64,000 nucleotides of DNA from an uncultured Erysipelotrichaceae bacterium (GCA_900315065.1 OMXQ01000005.1:1-64000); one strand, 5' to 3'; counted from the first letter of the stretch, positions 54,479 to 63,351 are shown. The notes: a model not told the origin generated them from the sequence alone. Translations and numbers: made by a program.

Positions 54479-55075
54479 ATGACTGGTAAAATCATTACCA
54501 TTTCGCGGCAGTTCGGTTCCGGCGGCAGAACTGTAGGCAGGGAAGTTGCTGAAAAACTCGGACTTAAGTGCTATGATTCCGAGATTATCCGTCAGATTGC
54601 AGAAGAAAGCGGCTTCTCGGAAGACTATGTCAAGGAAAACGGCGAATACACGGAAGGATCCGGCTTATTCAATAATTTCGGGCCGGTTGATTTCTACGGG
54701 CGTTCCAACCGCATTACCATCTGGACAGAACAATGCAGAATCATCCGGAAATTAGCACATGAAGGACCGTGTGTCATTGTCGGCCGCTGTGCAGACTATG
54801 TCCTGCGTGATGAAGCAGATCTTCTCAGAGTCTTTGTTTATTCCGATATGGAAAGCAGAGCAAAGAGAGTCGTCAATGAATATGGCGAAACGGATGAAAA
54901 GATTGAAAAGCGTCTGCGGGACAAGGACAAGCGCAGAGCTGCTTATTATGAAATCTATACCGACCAGAAGTTCGGTGATCCGCAAAACTATGACCTCTGC
55001 CTCAATTCAGGCACCCTGGGCATTGATGAATGCGTGAATATGATTGTCAATCTCTATCAGAAAGACAATAAATAA
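54479..55075 (+). CDS. Cytidylate-kinase-like P-loop protein
   Basis: 198 residues. Opens KIITISRQFGSGGRTVGREVAEKLG, where the P-loop is a relaxed GSGGRTVG, followed by CYDSEIIRQIAEESG and CVIVGRCADYVLRDEADLLRVFV, the pattern of the cytidylate kinase-like family (PF13189 type). These differ from canonical Cmk in the LID region and their substrate is untested. TTGGAGG precedes the ATG and a TATAAT lies at 54435-54440. Divergent from ftsH, followed by the aldo/keto reductase after 62 nt. Confidence 0.85.
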   Translation: MTGKIITISRQFGSGGRTVGREVAEKLGLKCYDSEIIRQIAEESGFSEDYVKENGEYTEGSGLFNNFGPVDFYGRSNRITIWTEQCRIIRKLAHEGPCVIVGRCADYVLRDEADLLRVFVYSDMESRAKRVVNEYGETDEKIEKRLRDKDKRRAAYYEIYTDQKFGDPQNYDLCLNSGTLGIDECVNMIVNLYQKDNK

Positions 55076-55137
55076 GATAAATTGAAACAGGGGGAAGAGA
55101 TTTCTTCTGTTTCTTTTTCATAAGGAGGAATAACACA

Positions 55138-56055
55138 ATGAAGTTTATTCACTACGCAGGAAGTGACAGAAAAGCTTCTGTCATCGGGGCCGGCTGTATG
55201 CGCATTGCCGGCATGGACAAGGCTGCCTGCAGCATTTTTATTCACGGTGCTTTGGACTGCGGCATCAATTTCTTTGACCATGCGGATATTTACGGTGGCG
55301 GCAGAAGCGAACAAGTATTCGGTGAAGTACTGAAGGAAGAACCATCCTTAAGAGATCGTATGTTCCTGCAATCCAAGTGCGGCATTAAAAAGGGAGAATA
55401 TGACTTTTCAAAAGAATATATTCTTTCTTCTGTCGACGGCATTCTTTCCCGTCTTCATACCGATCATCTGGATTCTCTGCTATTGCACAGACCTGATGTA
55501 TTGATGGAACCGGAAGAAGTTAATGAAGCTTTTGAAGCATTGAAGAAAGCAGGCAAAGTATTGAACTTCGGCGTTTCCAACCAGAATCCGATGACCATGA
55601 TGGACCTGCAGTCCGGACTCAGTCAAAGACTCTGTGCCGACCAGGTGCAGTTATCTTTAGCTCATACACCGATGATTGACGGCGACGTCAATGTCGATAT
55701 GAATAACGCTGGTGCAGAGATGAGAGACGGCGGTATTCTTCATTATTGCCGCATGCATGATATGGCAATTCAGATCTGGTCGCCTTTACAGATTGGTATG
55801 TTTGAAGGCGTCTTCCTGAATTCTGACCGGTATCCGGCATTGAATCAGATACTGACGGAACTGGCACAGAAATATAATGTCACAGAAGATGCGATTGCAT
55901 ATGCCTGGTTATTACGAATTCCGGGAAAGATCCAGGTCATCACAGGTACAACCAAAGTGGAAAGACTCAGACACGCAGCAGAGAGTACAGAAATTACCCT
56001 GAGCCATAAAGAATGGTATGACCTCTATACATCTGCCGGCAATCAGCTGCCATGA
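55138..56055 (+). CDS. Aldo/keto reductase (YdhF-like)
   Basis: 305 residues. The catalytic tetrad of the AKR barrel is visible: Asp and Tyr in FFDHADIYGGGRSEQVFG (about 45-62), Lys in FLQSKCGIKKGEYDF and His in DSLLLHRPDVLMEP. The NADPH-binding C-terminal stretch is IQVITGTTKVERLRHAAEST. AAGGAGG precedes the ATG. Relatives reduce assorted aldehydes and ketones; the substrate is not predictable. Confidence 0.92.
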   Translation: MKFIHYAGSDRKASVIGAGCMRIAGMDKAACSIFIHGALDCGINFFDHADIYGGGRSEQVFGEVLKEEPSLRDRMFLQSKCGIKKGEYDFSKEYILSSVDGILSRLHTDHLDSLLLHRPDVLMEPEEVNEAFEALKKAGKVLNFGVSNQNPMTMMDLQSGLSQRLCADQVQLSLAHTPMIDGDVNVDMNNAGAEMRDGGILHYCRMHDMAIQIWSPLQIGMFEGVFLNSDRYPALNQILTELAQKYNVTEDAIAYAWLLRIPGKIQVITGTTKVERLRHAAESTEITLSHKEWYDLYTSAGNQLP

Positions 56056-56110
56056 ATGAAAAGAAGCGGGTATATCCTTTTCGGCAGGCAGGTAGTAGAA
56101 TGTTTGCTGT

Positions 56111-56938
56111 ATGAGTAGAAAAAAAAGAAAATTGAAAATCTGGAGACTTGTGCTGGTGATTGTCGTGATAGCAGCACTTGTCTATGATGCGGTGCAGCTG
56201 ATTGGAGAAAACACGAAGAAGCAGCCGGTTGCAGAAGCAGGCAGTACAGTAGAAACGGAAAAGCCGGAAGAAGCTTCGTCGACGGTTTCACCTTCACCAG
56301 TTACTAATTCTCTGAATCAGGAAGCGGATGGCAACTGGTATGTCAATGCGGATCCTTTATTGATTATTGCCAATAAGACTTACAAGCTGGCGGATGGGTA
56401 TGCACCTGCTGATCTGGTTGAAGTGCCTGATCCAAGGTGTTCGTCGGGCTGTGAAATGAGAGCAGTCACAGCAGAAGCATGGAATGAAATGAAAACAGCC
56501 GCTTCCAAGGAAGGCATTACGCTGACGTATTCATCTTCCTTCCGGGATGAAGCATATCAGGCGAGTTTGTATAATTCTTATGTTGCCAGAGACGGGAGTA
56601 CAGAATCTGCGGACCGCTATTCTTCCAGACCCGGTTATTCAGATCATCAGACAGGGCTTGCGATTGATATCATGAGTGCTTCTGATCCGGCGGCAGATCT
56701 GAATGCAGAAGCATATGAAAATACAGAAGAAGGACAGTGGCTGCTTGAGAATGCATGGAAGTATGGGTTTGTGCTGCGCTATCCGAAAGGAAAAGAAGAC
56801 ATTACAGGCTATGAATATGAATCCTGGCATTACCGCTATATAGGCAAAGAATATGCCGAAGCAGTTCATGAGGCTGGTGAGAATGAGTCCATGGAAGAGT
56901 TCTTCGGCTTCAGGGGCGGCGTCAATTATCCTGATTAA
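56111..56938 (+). CDS. D-alanyl-D-alanine carboxypeptidase, VanY/M15B type
   Basis: 275 residues: basic head and one membrane helix (about 12-32), Ser/Thr/Pro stalk, then the M15 domain with TYSSSFRDEAYQASLYNSYV, the zinc motif GYSDHQTGLAIDIM (SxHxxGxAxD type) and YEYESWHYRYIG with the second His. It trims peptidoglycan D-Ala-D-Ala stems outside the membrane; without vanHAX this is cell-wall remodelling rather than glycopeptide resistance. The ribosome site is weak. The start is supported by the head-helix layout. Confidence 0.88.
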   Translation: MSRKKRKLKIWRLVLVIVVIAALVYDAVQLIGENTKKQPVAEAGSTVETEKPEEASSTVSPSPVTNSLNQEADGNWYVNADPLLIIANKTYKLADGYAPADLVEVPDPRCSSGCEMRAVTAEAWNEMKTAASKEGITLTYSSSFRDEAYQASLYNSYVARDGSTESADRYSSRPGYSDHQTGLAIDIMSASDPAADLNAEAYENTEEGQWLLENAWKYGFVLRYPKGKEDITGYEYESWHYRYIGKEYAEAVHEAGENESMEEFFGFRGGVNYPD

Positions 56939-56946
56939 GTGCAATA

Positions 56947-57002
56947 AGAAAAAAAAGAAAGAAAAAGAAAAGAAAAGAAATAAAGAAAGGAAAAGAAAAA
57001 GG
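56947..57002 (+). repeat. 56-nt polypurine (A/G-only) tract
   Basis: From 56947 to about 57002 the plus strand is almost only A and G, as AAAGAAA/GAAAAG units (one T near 56982), ending against the terminator. It may be replication slippage, a triplex-prone stretch or an assembly-sensitive site. Confidence 0.75.
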
Positions 57003-57037
57003 TTATGCATGAATGCTGCATTCAGGCATAGCCTTTT
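56996..57037. terminator. Bidirectional terminator
   Basis: AAAAAGGTTATGCATGAA pairs with TTCAGGCATAGCCTTTTT (16 of 18 or better with wobble), between VanY and the converging pilus operon. Confidence 0.9.
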
Positions 57038-57045
57038 TATCAATA

Positions 57046-58116
57046 TCAGAGTTTTACCTTCGGTTTCATCAATTCCGGACGCAGTGCATAGCGGATTGCA
57101 GATTCAGCTGTGATGGTGCCTTTTTTATAGAGATCCAGCAAGCTGTCATCCATGGATACCATGCCGGCATGATCAGAAGAAGAATGGATCTGGGAATCCA
57201 GCTGATAGACTTTGCCTTCACGGATCATATTGGCAATAGCAGGGGTAATCGTCATGATTTCAAAGACAGGAAGAATACTGCCGTCAGTGGTCGGTACCAG
57301 CTGCTGGGAAATGACTGCACTCAGGACAGTAGATAACTGAATGGCAATCTGATGCTGCTGTTCCGGCGGGAAGACATCAATGATACGGTTGATGGTATTG
57401 GAAGCGCCTAAGGTATGCAGAGTGGAGAAGATCAGATGGCCGGTTTCAGCTGCTGTCATGGCAACCGAGATGGTTTCATAGTCTCTCATTTCACCCAGCA
57501 AGATGACATCCGGGCTTTGTCTTAAAGCAGCCCGAAGTGCAGTGACATAGCTTTCTGTATCCAGGTCAATTTCACGCTGGGAGACGATGGAACGATCGTG
57601 TCTGTGCAGGAATTCGATCGGGTCTTCCAGAGTGATAATGTGATCATTTCTGGTGTGGTTGATGGAATCTATGATGCAGGCAAGGGTTGTAGATTTGCCT
57701 GAAGCTGCCGGGCCGGTAATCAATACCATGCCTTTGGTTAACTGACCGAAATTAATGACGCTTTGCGGAATGTGAAGAGCAGATGGTTCCGGCAGGGAGA
57801 AAGGAATGGCACGGATCACAGCTGCCAGGGAACCTCTTTGCTTGAAGGCAGAAACACGGAATCTGGATACGCCTTCAAGGGCGAAGGAGAAGTCATCGTC
57901 GCCTTCATTGAGAAGATGATCCATCGGCCGGTTGAAAGTCAGGGCATAGATCTGTTCCAGCAGGGTTTTTGTATCAGCAGGCATCAGTCTTTCGGAATCA
58001 GGTGCGTTCACAAGTTCATGGTGGAAACGATAAGCAACCGGACGGCCGGCAACGATAAATATATCGGATGCCTGCTTTTCAATTGCGAGTTTGAGTATTT
58101 CTTTCAGGTCTTTCAT
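57046..58116 (-). CDS. PilT-type secretion/retraction ATPase
   Basis: 356 residues. N-domain with KQASDIFIVAGRPVAYRFH (the SDLH-like start of PilT), then FRVSAFKQRGSLAAVIRAIP, Walker A GPAASGKSTTLA (about 135), Asp box ITLEDPIEF, Walker B LLGEMRDYETI and His box GHLIFSTLHT. It resembles PilT (AIRxIP, GEMRD) more than PilB. It is the last gene of the minus-strand pilus operon and overlaps the preceding gene by 4 nt. No second (PilB-like) ATPase is in the window, so this one may do both extension and retraction or a partner lies elsewhere. Confidence 0.92.
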   Translation of the reverse strand: MKDLKEILKLAIEKQASDIFIVAGRPVAYRFHHELVNAPDSERLMPADTKTLLEQIYALTFNRPMDHLLNEGDDDFSFALEGVSRFRVSAFKQRGSLAAVIRAIPFSLPEPSALHIPQSVINFGQLTKGMVLITGPAASGKSTTLACIIDSINHTRNDHIITLEDPIEFLHRHDRSIVSQREIDLDTESYVTALRAALRQSPDVILLGEMRDYETISVAMTAAETGHLIFSTLHTLGASNTINRIIDVFPPEQQHQIAIQLSTVLSAVISQQLVPTTDGSILPVFEIMTITPAIANMIREGKVYQLDSQIHSSSDHAGMVSMDDSLLDLYKKGTITAESAIRYALRPELMKPKVKL

Positions 58117-58502
58117 TGGTTACCTCCCTCAGGATTGTATACCTGGATCTGGTCGCTGCCTTCCCATTCTTCAGATGAGAGGGTGCGCATTGTAGTAATT
58201 TCATAGTGGTCTTTGTTTCTGGCGGCAGAGACCTGAAGTTCGCTTTTTTCATCAATCGGGATGGAAAAGGAAATTTCTTCATCGGTACTGTTTTTATTAT
58301 AACCCGCCAGTTTTTCTTCGGCTTTATTTACTGCTTCATTGTAAGCATCTGCGTGCCGGGTGATTCTTTCTGCCCGTTTGTTTTCAGATGCAGAAGCTTT
58401 GAGATCAATAGCCGCAAACGTAAACAGAAACAAGGTCAGCAGGACTGTACTTAACAGAACCATGCCGATAATGGACGGCGGGGCTGCGTGGCTTCTTTTC
58501 AT
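58113..58502 (-). CDS. Small single-pass membrane protein of the pilus operon
   Basis: 129 residues: basic N-terminus, one helix (IIGMVLLSTVLLTLFLFTFA, about 11-30), an amphipathic helix (AERITRHADAYNEAVNKAEE) and a beta-rich end. This is the pseudopilin-like layout but without a G/xxxxE prepilin-peptidase site. It overlaps neighbours by 4 nt on both sides. Probably a minor pilin-like or assembly component; no family recognised. Confidence 0.7.
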   Translation of the reverse strand: MKRSHAAPPSIIGMVLLSTVLLTLFLFTFAAIDLKASASENKRAERITRHADAYNEAVNKAEEKLAGYNKNSTDEEISFSIPIDEKSELQVSAARNKDHYEITTMRTLSSEEWEGSDQIQVYNPEGGNQ

Positions 58503-58903
58503 TGGCTGCCTCCTGCAAAGTAGTGAATGACGTGCTGATAGTAGATGGTTTCTTCTTTGTTCTGGTAAACGATGTCTGCTTCCAGTTTGTTATCGGTTTC
58601 TTTTGTCGTAATCGTGATGGTGCCGGCATCAATCTGTTTTGTGTATGTGGTGTTATTCATGGCGTAGCTGCCTGCATTGAGTTTTTCTTCCATGTCTTCT
58701 TCTGTGGCTGCAGAGCGGATGGTTTCGGCAGCATTGGAAACTTCGTTAACAGCCTGTTCTTTTATAATTGCTTTGTCATTGATGGTTTTTGCTTTGGCAA
58801 AGGCCCGGATGGAAATAGATGCGATCAGCGCAAAAATCAGAAATCCGAAGAGGAGTTCTGTCAATAAGATTTCCGGTTTTGTAATGCGCTGGCGTAGTTT
58901 CAT
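58499..58903 (-). CDS. Pilin-like membrane protein
   Basis: 134 residues. ITKPEILLTELLFGFLIFALIASISIRAF is a prepilin-like hydrophobic helix containing a Glu near the expected +5 position, but the Gly before the cut site is not evident. A helix with EVSNAAETIRSAATEEDMEE and a beta-sheet end follow, as in pseudopilins. Fourth from the end of the pilus operon, coupled downstream by ATGA. Likely a pilin or pseudopilin; how it is processed is unclear. Confidence 0.7.
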   Translation of the reverse strand: MKLRQRITKPEILLTELLFGFLIFALIASISIRAFAKAKTINDKAIIKEQAVNEVSNAAETIRSAATEEDMEEKLNAGSYAMNNTTYTKQIDAGTITITTKETDNKLEADIVYQNKEETIYYQHVIHYFAGGSQ

Positions 58904-58912
58904 GTTTTTCCT

Positions 58913-59344
58913 TTATTGGTGAAGCGTAATGTCTGTTTCAGTTGTTTTGTTTTTGTATGTCAGCTGAGCTTTGAGAAGATTGTCATGGATGGAAATTTTC
59001 ATGTCATCCATCGGCAGAATTGCTTCGCCGGCTTTTTTGTCGAAGGGAAGATCCTGGAGGGCATCGAGTTCCATCAGGTTTCCTTCATGGACATAGATAT
59101 AAGTAATCATGTCGTCTTCCTGCAGGACTAAGACATCCCCATCAAGCCAGACATCTTTGGCTCTTCTTATCTTTTCTCTGAGGTAGGAAGAAGGGGTCAT
59201 CTCGTAGTAGGCTGCCTCATCTGCAGTGACAATGTTGCGGTAGATTCTTGCGGAAAAGAGAACTGAAGTCAAAGCGAGAATGGCAAAGAGGGAAAAGAGA
59301 AGGAAAGGAACCAGGAAGGTTACTGCACGGTGACGTGACTTCAT
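58913..59344 (-). CDS. DUF4860-like membrane protein of the pilus operon
   Basis: 143 residues: N-terminal helix (VTFLVPFLLFSLFAILALTSVLF, about 8-30), then AARIYRNIV-like helix and a beta-domain with LREKIRRAKDVWLDGDVLVL and ITYIYVHEGNLMELD. The pattern fits DUF4860-type proteins found in type IV pilus-like clusters of Bacillota. It overlaps the 99-residue gene by 4 nt. Probably a minor pseudopilin. Confidence 0.7.
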   Translation of the reverse strand: MKSRHRAVTFLVPFLLFSLFAILALTSVLFSARIYRNIVTADEAAYYEMTPSSYLREKIRRAKDVWLDGDVLVLQEDDMITYIYVHEGNLMELDALQDLPFDKKAGEAILPMDDMKISIHDNLLKAQLTYKNKTTETDITLHQ

Positions 59345-59640
59345 GATTTTCCTCCTTTGACAAGGATCGTAATTTCCGGTCTCAGGTTGGCACCTCTGAC
59401 CTGGTAATCTACGAAGTACTTGTTCTCATCATAGAGAAGATCATAGTTTTCTCTGAGTTCTTTCAGGCTTTCCGGATAAGCACCGGTTTCTGCGTAGCAG
59501 GAAGTAACTGCTTTATCAACGGCTTCCTGCAGCGTCTGCATTTCTCTTTCAGAATTACGGACAGTGAACTGGTCGGCATACCAGGCAAAGAAGACTACCA
59601 GCAAAGCGCCCGCCGCTAATGAAATCCAGAATTTTTTCAT
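59341..59640 (-). CDS. Small pseudopilin-like protein
   Basis: 99 residues: helix KFWISLAAGALLVVFFAWYADQF, then EMQTLQEAVDKAVTSCYAETGAYPESLKEL and a short beta-domain. The GxYPxSLxxL motif is a classic pseudopilin feature, but the peptidase recognition site is missing, so it may stay membrane-anchored with its N-terminus uncut. It overlaps both neighbours by 4 nt. Confidence 0.7.
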   Translation of the reverse strand: MKKFWISLAAGALLVVFFAWYADQFTVRNSEREMQTLQEAVDKAVTSCYAETGAYPESLKELRENYDLLYDENKYFVDYQVRGANLRPEITILVKGGKS

Positions 59641-60665
59641 AAGGATGTCAGAATTCCCAATAACGGGAACATTACCGATAACAGGATCAGGCCGATAATC
59701 AGAGACAAAGTGACAACGCAGACCGGTTCAATAATAGAAAGGCGGTTGTTGGTCAGCTGGTCGATTTCGTTCTGATAATAATCAGCGATTTCATCAAAGG
59801 TGGAATCGAGATCACCGGTTCTTGCGGCAAGTCTGCACATTCTCTGAGGAATGCCGGTAAAGACACCGGAAGTTTCCATTGCCTGGGAAATGGAAGCTCC
59901 TTCCGCCATCTTGTTCATGCATGCAGTGATGATCTTCGGATAGGAATCAGAAAGACAGAGGTCCTTTGCGGCAGCCATGCCTTCTTCCGGCATCAGGCCG
60001 CTTTTCATAATCGTACTCATGGTATCCGCAAAGCGGAGACGGTCAATGTTTTCATTGCGTTTTTTTGTAAAAGGCATCTTATTGAGCAGGTGCTTTCTGC
60101 CGCTTTCTGTTTTGAAGGTGTAAACAACCAGGACAATCAATACCAGCAGGATGCAGACAATCCAGCTGGAAGAAGAACGCAGGAATATGCCCGTCTTCAG
60201 AAAGAAGGAAGCCGTTGCATTCAGGTTGGTTCCCAGTTCCTGGAATACCTGGTCAAAGACCGGCATGACAAAGACAAGCAGAACAGCAATGACTGCTAAC
60301 ATGAGCAAGGTGATCATGGCCGGGAAGAAGACTGCATTGTGGAGTGAAACTCTCAGGTCTGCTTCTCTTTGATAATAAGTGCTGAGTCTTTCCATGACTT
60401 CATCCGTGCTGCCGGTTTTTTCACCTAGTCTGCACATCTGAATTGCATATGAGGGAAACATGCCGGTCGCTTCCATGGCATCGGAGAGGACCTGGTCATT
60501 TTTCAGTTTTTTTCTGACTTTGGTATAGATTTTCTTTTCGGCATCGGTGGTGTTTTCATCCAGGAGGATATCGATGCTTTCGGCCGGGTACATGCCTGCA
60601 TGCAGGGTCATGGCCATGGCATGGCAGAATTCGCTCAGCTGGCTGGAAGATATTTTCTGTGACAT
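59637..60665 (-). CDS. PilC/GspF-type inner-membrane platform protein
   Basis: 342 residues with two repeats of the T2SSF domain: LSEFCHAMAMTLHAGMYPAESIDIL and RFADTMSTIMKSGLMPEEGMAAA, each followed by MCRLGEKTGSTDEVMERLS or MCRLAARTGDLDSTFDEIADYYQ, and three membrane helices (about 110-135, 158-180, 315-338). It is the polytopic platform on which the ATPase turns during pilus assembly. Short gap to the transglutaminase gene upstream, 4-nt overlap downstream. Confidence 0.92.
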   Translation of the reverse strand: MSQKISSSQLSEFCHAMAMTLHAGMYPAESIDILLDENTTDAEKKIYTKVRKKLKNDQVLSDAMEATGMFPSYAIQMCRLGEKTGSTDEVMERLSTYYQREADLRVSLHNAVFFPAMITLLMLAVIAVLLVFVMPVFDQVFQELGTNLNATASFFLKTGIFLRSSSSWIVCILLVLIVLVVYTFKTESGRKHLLNKMPFTKKRNENIDRLRFADTMSTIMKSGLMPEEGMAAAKDLCLSDSYPKIITACMNKMAEGASISQAMETSGVFTGIPQRMCRLAARTGDLDSTFDEIADYYQNEIDQLTNNRLSIIEPVCVVTLSLIIGLILLSVMFPLLGILTSL

Positions 60666-60677
60666 GTCTTCTCCTTC

Positions 60678-61607
60678 CTAGTAATGGTACTTGACGGTAT
60701 AGTTGGATCCGTCGGATATGTATTTCTTAACATCAGACGGCTTGTTGGAAGCGCCCAGAGTCGGATCTACGAGCGTCCAGTCTTTGCCGTTGAATTCAAT
60801 GATGTTTTCAACCCAGCCGGTTTCTTTGAGATAAACGGAAATCCAGGCGTGGTAGATGGTTCCCGAATAGCCGACTTCAAGTCGGGTCGGGATCAGCTGG
60901 CAGCGCAGCATCGCTGTCATCAGGGATGCATAATCGAAGCAGATGCCTTTCTTTGAAGAAAGGGTGGCATCGGGATCGGGAATATAATTGACGGACAGAT
61001 TTTCTGCAAGTTCTGTATCATAGGCGATGTTCCGGGTGACATAGTCATAGACTTTGCCGACATAATCAAGATCATCGCTGCTTTCATCTGACAGCTGGGC
61101 TGCTAAGGCAACACAGGCGGAATCCGGCTTGTAATTAACATATTGGCTTGGCACAAGATAAGGCTGGAATTCATCTTTTTCCTGAACATCAATGGACTGG
61201 TACAGGGCCAGGGCATATTGTTTGTCGGAAAGGTGTTCGAGAACCTTGATCTGATAAGTGCCGTCGCCATTAGTCAGAGGCAGGACCTGGTAGTCTCCCA
61301 TGATCAGGGGATAAGGATACATGGATCCGTCCGGGTTGGTGACCTGGATCTGGACTTTATCTGTCGATGCAGTGTCTTTGACAGCCACATAGCCTTCTTC
61401 GGTATGGGAAGCATCTATGGAAGCAGTGCCTGAATCGGAATTGAATACAACAGTTCCGTCAATGACAGGCATTTCATATTCTGTATTGGTTGTCCGTTTC
61501 TGATCAGGGTCTTTGGGCTTGTTATCAGCAGCCGGTTTCTCAGTTGAAGAGAAACAGGCACCTAAGAGAAGTGACAGCACAGCTATGTATTTCCATCGTC
61601 TATGCAT
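60678..61607 (-). CDS. Transglutaminase-like lipoprotein
   Basis: Start at 61607 (an ATG at 61613 abuts the AGGAGAG site). Lipobox LLGAC gives a surface lipoprotein of about 309 residues. The N-terminal beta-domain leads to a transglutaminase core: KKGICFDYASLMTAMLRC (Cys), GTIYHAWISVYL (His) and DWTLVDPTLGA (Asp), a complete triad. It could be a protease or crosslinker acting on surface proteins. Its location inside a pilus operon, between an unknown membrane protein and GspF, suggests work on the pilus or its periplasmic-side partners (inference). Confidence 0.85.
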   Translation of the reverse strand: MHRRWKYIAVLSLLLGACFSSTEKPAADNKPKDPDQKRTTNTEYEMPVIDGTVVFNSDSGTASIDASHTEEGYVAVKDTASTDKVQIQVTNPDGSMYPYPLIMGDYQVLPLTNGDGTYQIKVLEHLSDKQYALALYQSIDVQEKDEFQPYLVPSQYVNYKPDSACVALAAQLSDESSDDLDYVGKVYDYVTRNIAYDTELAENLSVNYIPDPDATLSSKKGICFDYASLMTAMLRCQLIPTRLEVGYSGTIYHAWISVYLKETGWVENIIEFNGKDWTLVDPTLGASNKPSDVKKYISDGSNYTVKYHY

Positions 61608-61619
61608 AAGCATCTCTCC

Positions 61620-62591
61620 TTACTGGATATTGACCTTCAGGGTGTTGCCGGTGTCATCGTTGATGGAAACAGAGACAATCTGATCATAATTCGGAAAGTC
61701 TGCGCTTGAATCATGGGTATTGATATTTTCAGCATGTTCACGGGAACCGTCTTTGAGAATGACATAGGTATTTTTCCAGTTGACGCGGCGGTTGTCTGTC
61801 GCGGTTACAGTCAGAACATTGTTTTCTGCAACTGCCGATACAAGCACAGGCGGTTCGGTATCGACGTCGTGAATTTCAGCAGAAGCAGTTGTAACTTTGC
61901 CAAGCAGGTTTCTGACCGAAATATTCATGGTTCCGTTAGCCGAAGGGTGGATGGTATAGGTGCCGTCAGCTTCCATGGTTACTCTCATCGGGGTGCCGCC
62001 GATTTCAGCCGTGACGGCTGTGATAGAAGATAAAGTGTTGATCTCAACGTGGCAGAGGAAGTTTTTGCCGGTGCCGTCCAGTGATAGTGAAATGGATGGC
62101 GGAATGAAGTTAATGGCTGAGATCACAGCAAAAGCTGCAATCGCAGCCGCAAACAGGAGACGGTTTGCGTAGAGGCGGTTTCTGACTTTGCCGTATTTAT
62201 AGAGAGTTTCTATGGAAATTGTGTTTTTCGGCAGATGGGCATTGGAAACCAGCAGACTATAGAGAAGTTCCATCTGATGAAGGCGGAAAGTAGATGCGGT
62301 TTCCTTGCCCTTGGGCTGGTCTTTTACCTCATTCATCAATTTGAGTTCACAGATCAGATTGAACTTATTGACCAGAAGCTTCGGGGTGGCAGGAATGTTG
62401 TCATTTTCAAAGAAAGCCGCGTAGGCAGCTTCCATAATCTGTTCGGTCCGGTATTCATTGCCGGTTTTCTGAATGATGTGTGTATAAGCATCTTTGCAGG
62501 TAAGCGCAAAGAAAGCAGCGTACGCGTTTCCTTCATGCATGCGCAGATCATGAATGAGTTCTTTTAAATAGTTTCTGGCGTAGCTGCTCAT
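61620..62591 (-). CDS. Unknown membrane protein with Ig-like outer domain
   Basis: 323 residues. Residues 1-125 are cytoplasmic and helical (YLKELIHDLRMHEGNAYAAFF, QIMEAAYAAFFENDNIP), faintly like a sigma-factor region 2 but not convincingly. One membrane helix (about 143-165, LLFAAAIAAFAVISAINFI) is followed by two Ig/bacterial-type beta-domains (TAEIGGTPMRVTMEADGTYTI, DVDTEPPVLVSAVAENNVLTVTATDN). The topology resembles anti-sigma or signal-relay proteins. It lies in the pilus operon, 20 nt after the GGDEF-like gene. No family recognised. Confidence 0.7.
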   Translation of the reverse strand: MSSYARNYLKELIHDLRMHEGNAYAAFFALTCKDAYTHIIQKTGNEYRTEQIMEAAYAAFFENDNIPATPKLLVNKFNLICELKLMNEVKDQPKGKETASTFRLHQMELLYSLLVSNAHLPKNTISIETLYKYGKVRNRLYANRLLFAAAIAAFAVISAINFIPPSISLSLDGTGKNFLCHVEINTLSSITAVTAEIGGTPMRVTMEADGTYTIHPSANGTMNISVRNLLGKVTTASAEIHDVDTEPPVLVSAVAENNVLTVTATDNRRVNWKNTYVILKDGSREHAENINTHDSSADFPNYDQIVSVSINDDTGNTLKVNIQ

Positions 62592-62611
62592 AGTTCTCCC
62601 TTGTTTTGTAA

Positions 62612-63292
62612 TTATGCTCTGGTGCAGGTGTTTTCTGCTGCGGCAATCAGCTGATGGATGTTCTTCTTTTCAGTATCATCAGTTTCAGCTTTGCCCATGG
62701 CAAGTTTAAGCGGAGCGTGGGTTGTATCAGCATTGTAAGATACGATCTGTTCTTTAATCCGGTTCAGGAAGGCAGCCGATTCATTGGCTGTGTCAGTATC
62801 GAAGATGGCAAGGAAGTTATTGCCGCCGTTACGGCCGATAAAGCAGTTCTGGCCGGCTGCCAATGAGAGGATCGCTGCAAAGTCTGCCAGGGCCTGGTCG
62901 CCGGATTTTCTGGAGACAGAGTTGTTGATGGCATCCAGGTTGTCAAGGCGCAGAATCATGCATGCAAGGTCTGCCGGCTGGTTTTCATCGTATGTTCTGA
63001 TTTTTGCATCAAGGGCAGCGCGGTTGGCAATTTTACTTAAGGTATCACTGACTGCCTTGTTTTCTGCAGTGGTTAATTGTTCGCCTGCTTTCTTCATGGC
63101 ATTGTAGTCAAGGAAGACGAATAAATAGCCGGCGGCTAAAGAGAACCAGAGCAGCATTCTGAGTTTTCTGACAGCCGGAATGGATAAAGCAACCTTGATG
63201 TCAACGTCAGTGAAGATCAATAAAAAAGAAAGGATTGTCAATATAACTAATATGACAAGCTGAATGGTTTTGAGTGACTGCAGTTTTTTCAT
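62612..63292 (-). CDS. Membrane protein with degenerate GGDEF domain
   Basis: 226 residues. Two membrane helices (about 9-28 and 45-62), then a GGDEF-like domain: DTLSKIANRAALDAKIRTY (the D-x-LT-x-L-x-NR entry), MILRLDNLDAINNSVSRKSGDQALADFAAIL and IGRNGGNNFLAIF. The active-site signature GG(D/E)EF reads GGNNF, so cyclase activity is unlikely; it may bind nucleotide as a sensor or be structural. Part of the tight pilus operon, suggesting a regulatory input to pilus assembly. Confidence 0.82.
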   Translation of the reverse strand: MKKLQSLKTIQLVILVILTILSFLLIFTDVDIKVALSIPAVRKLRMLLWFSLAAGYLFVFLDYNAMKKAGEQLTTAENKAVSDTLSKIANRAALDAKIRTYDENQPADLACMILRLDNLDAINNSVSRKSGDQALADFAAILSLAAGQNCFIGRNGGNNFLAIFDTDTANESAAFLNRIKEQIVSYNADTTHAPLKLAMGKAETDDTEKKNIHQLIAAAENTCTRA

Positions 63293-63351
63293 GATTTTGA
63301 GTTCCCCCGTTTTTTCTTTATTTTCATTGTAGTCTTTTTGTTTCGTTGTGC

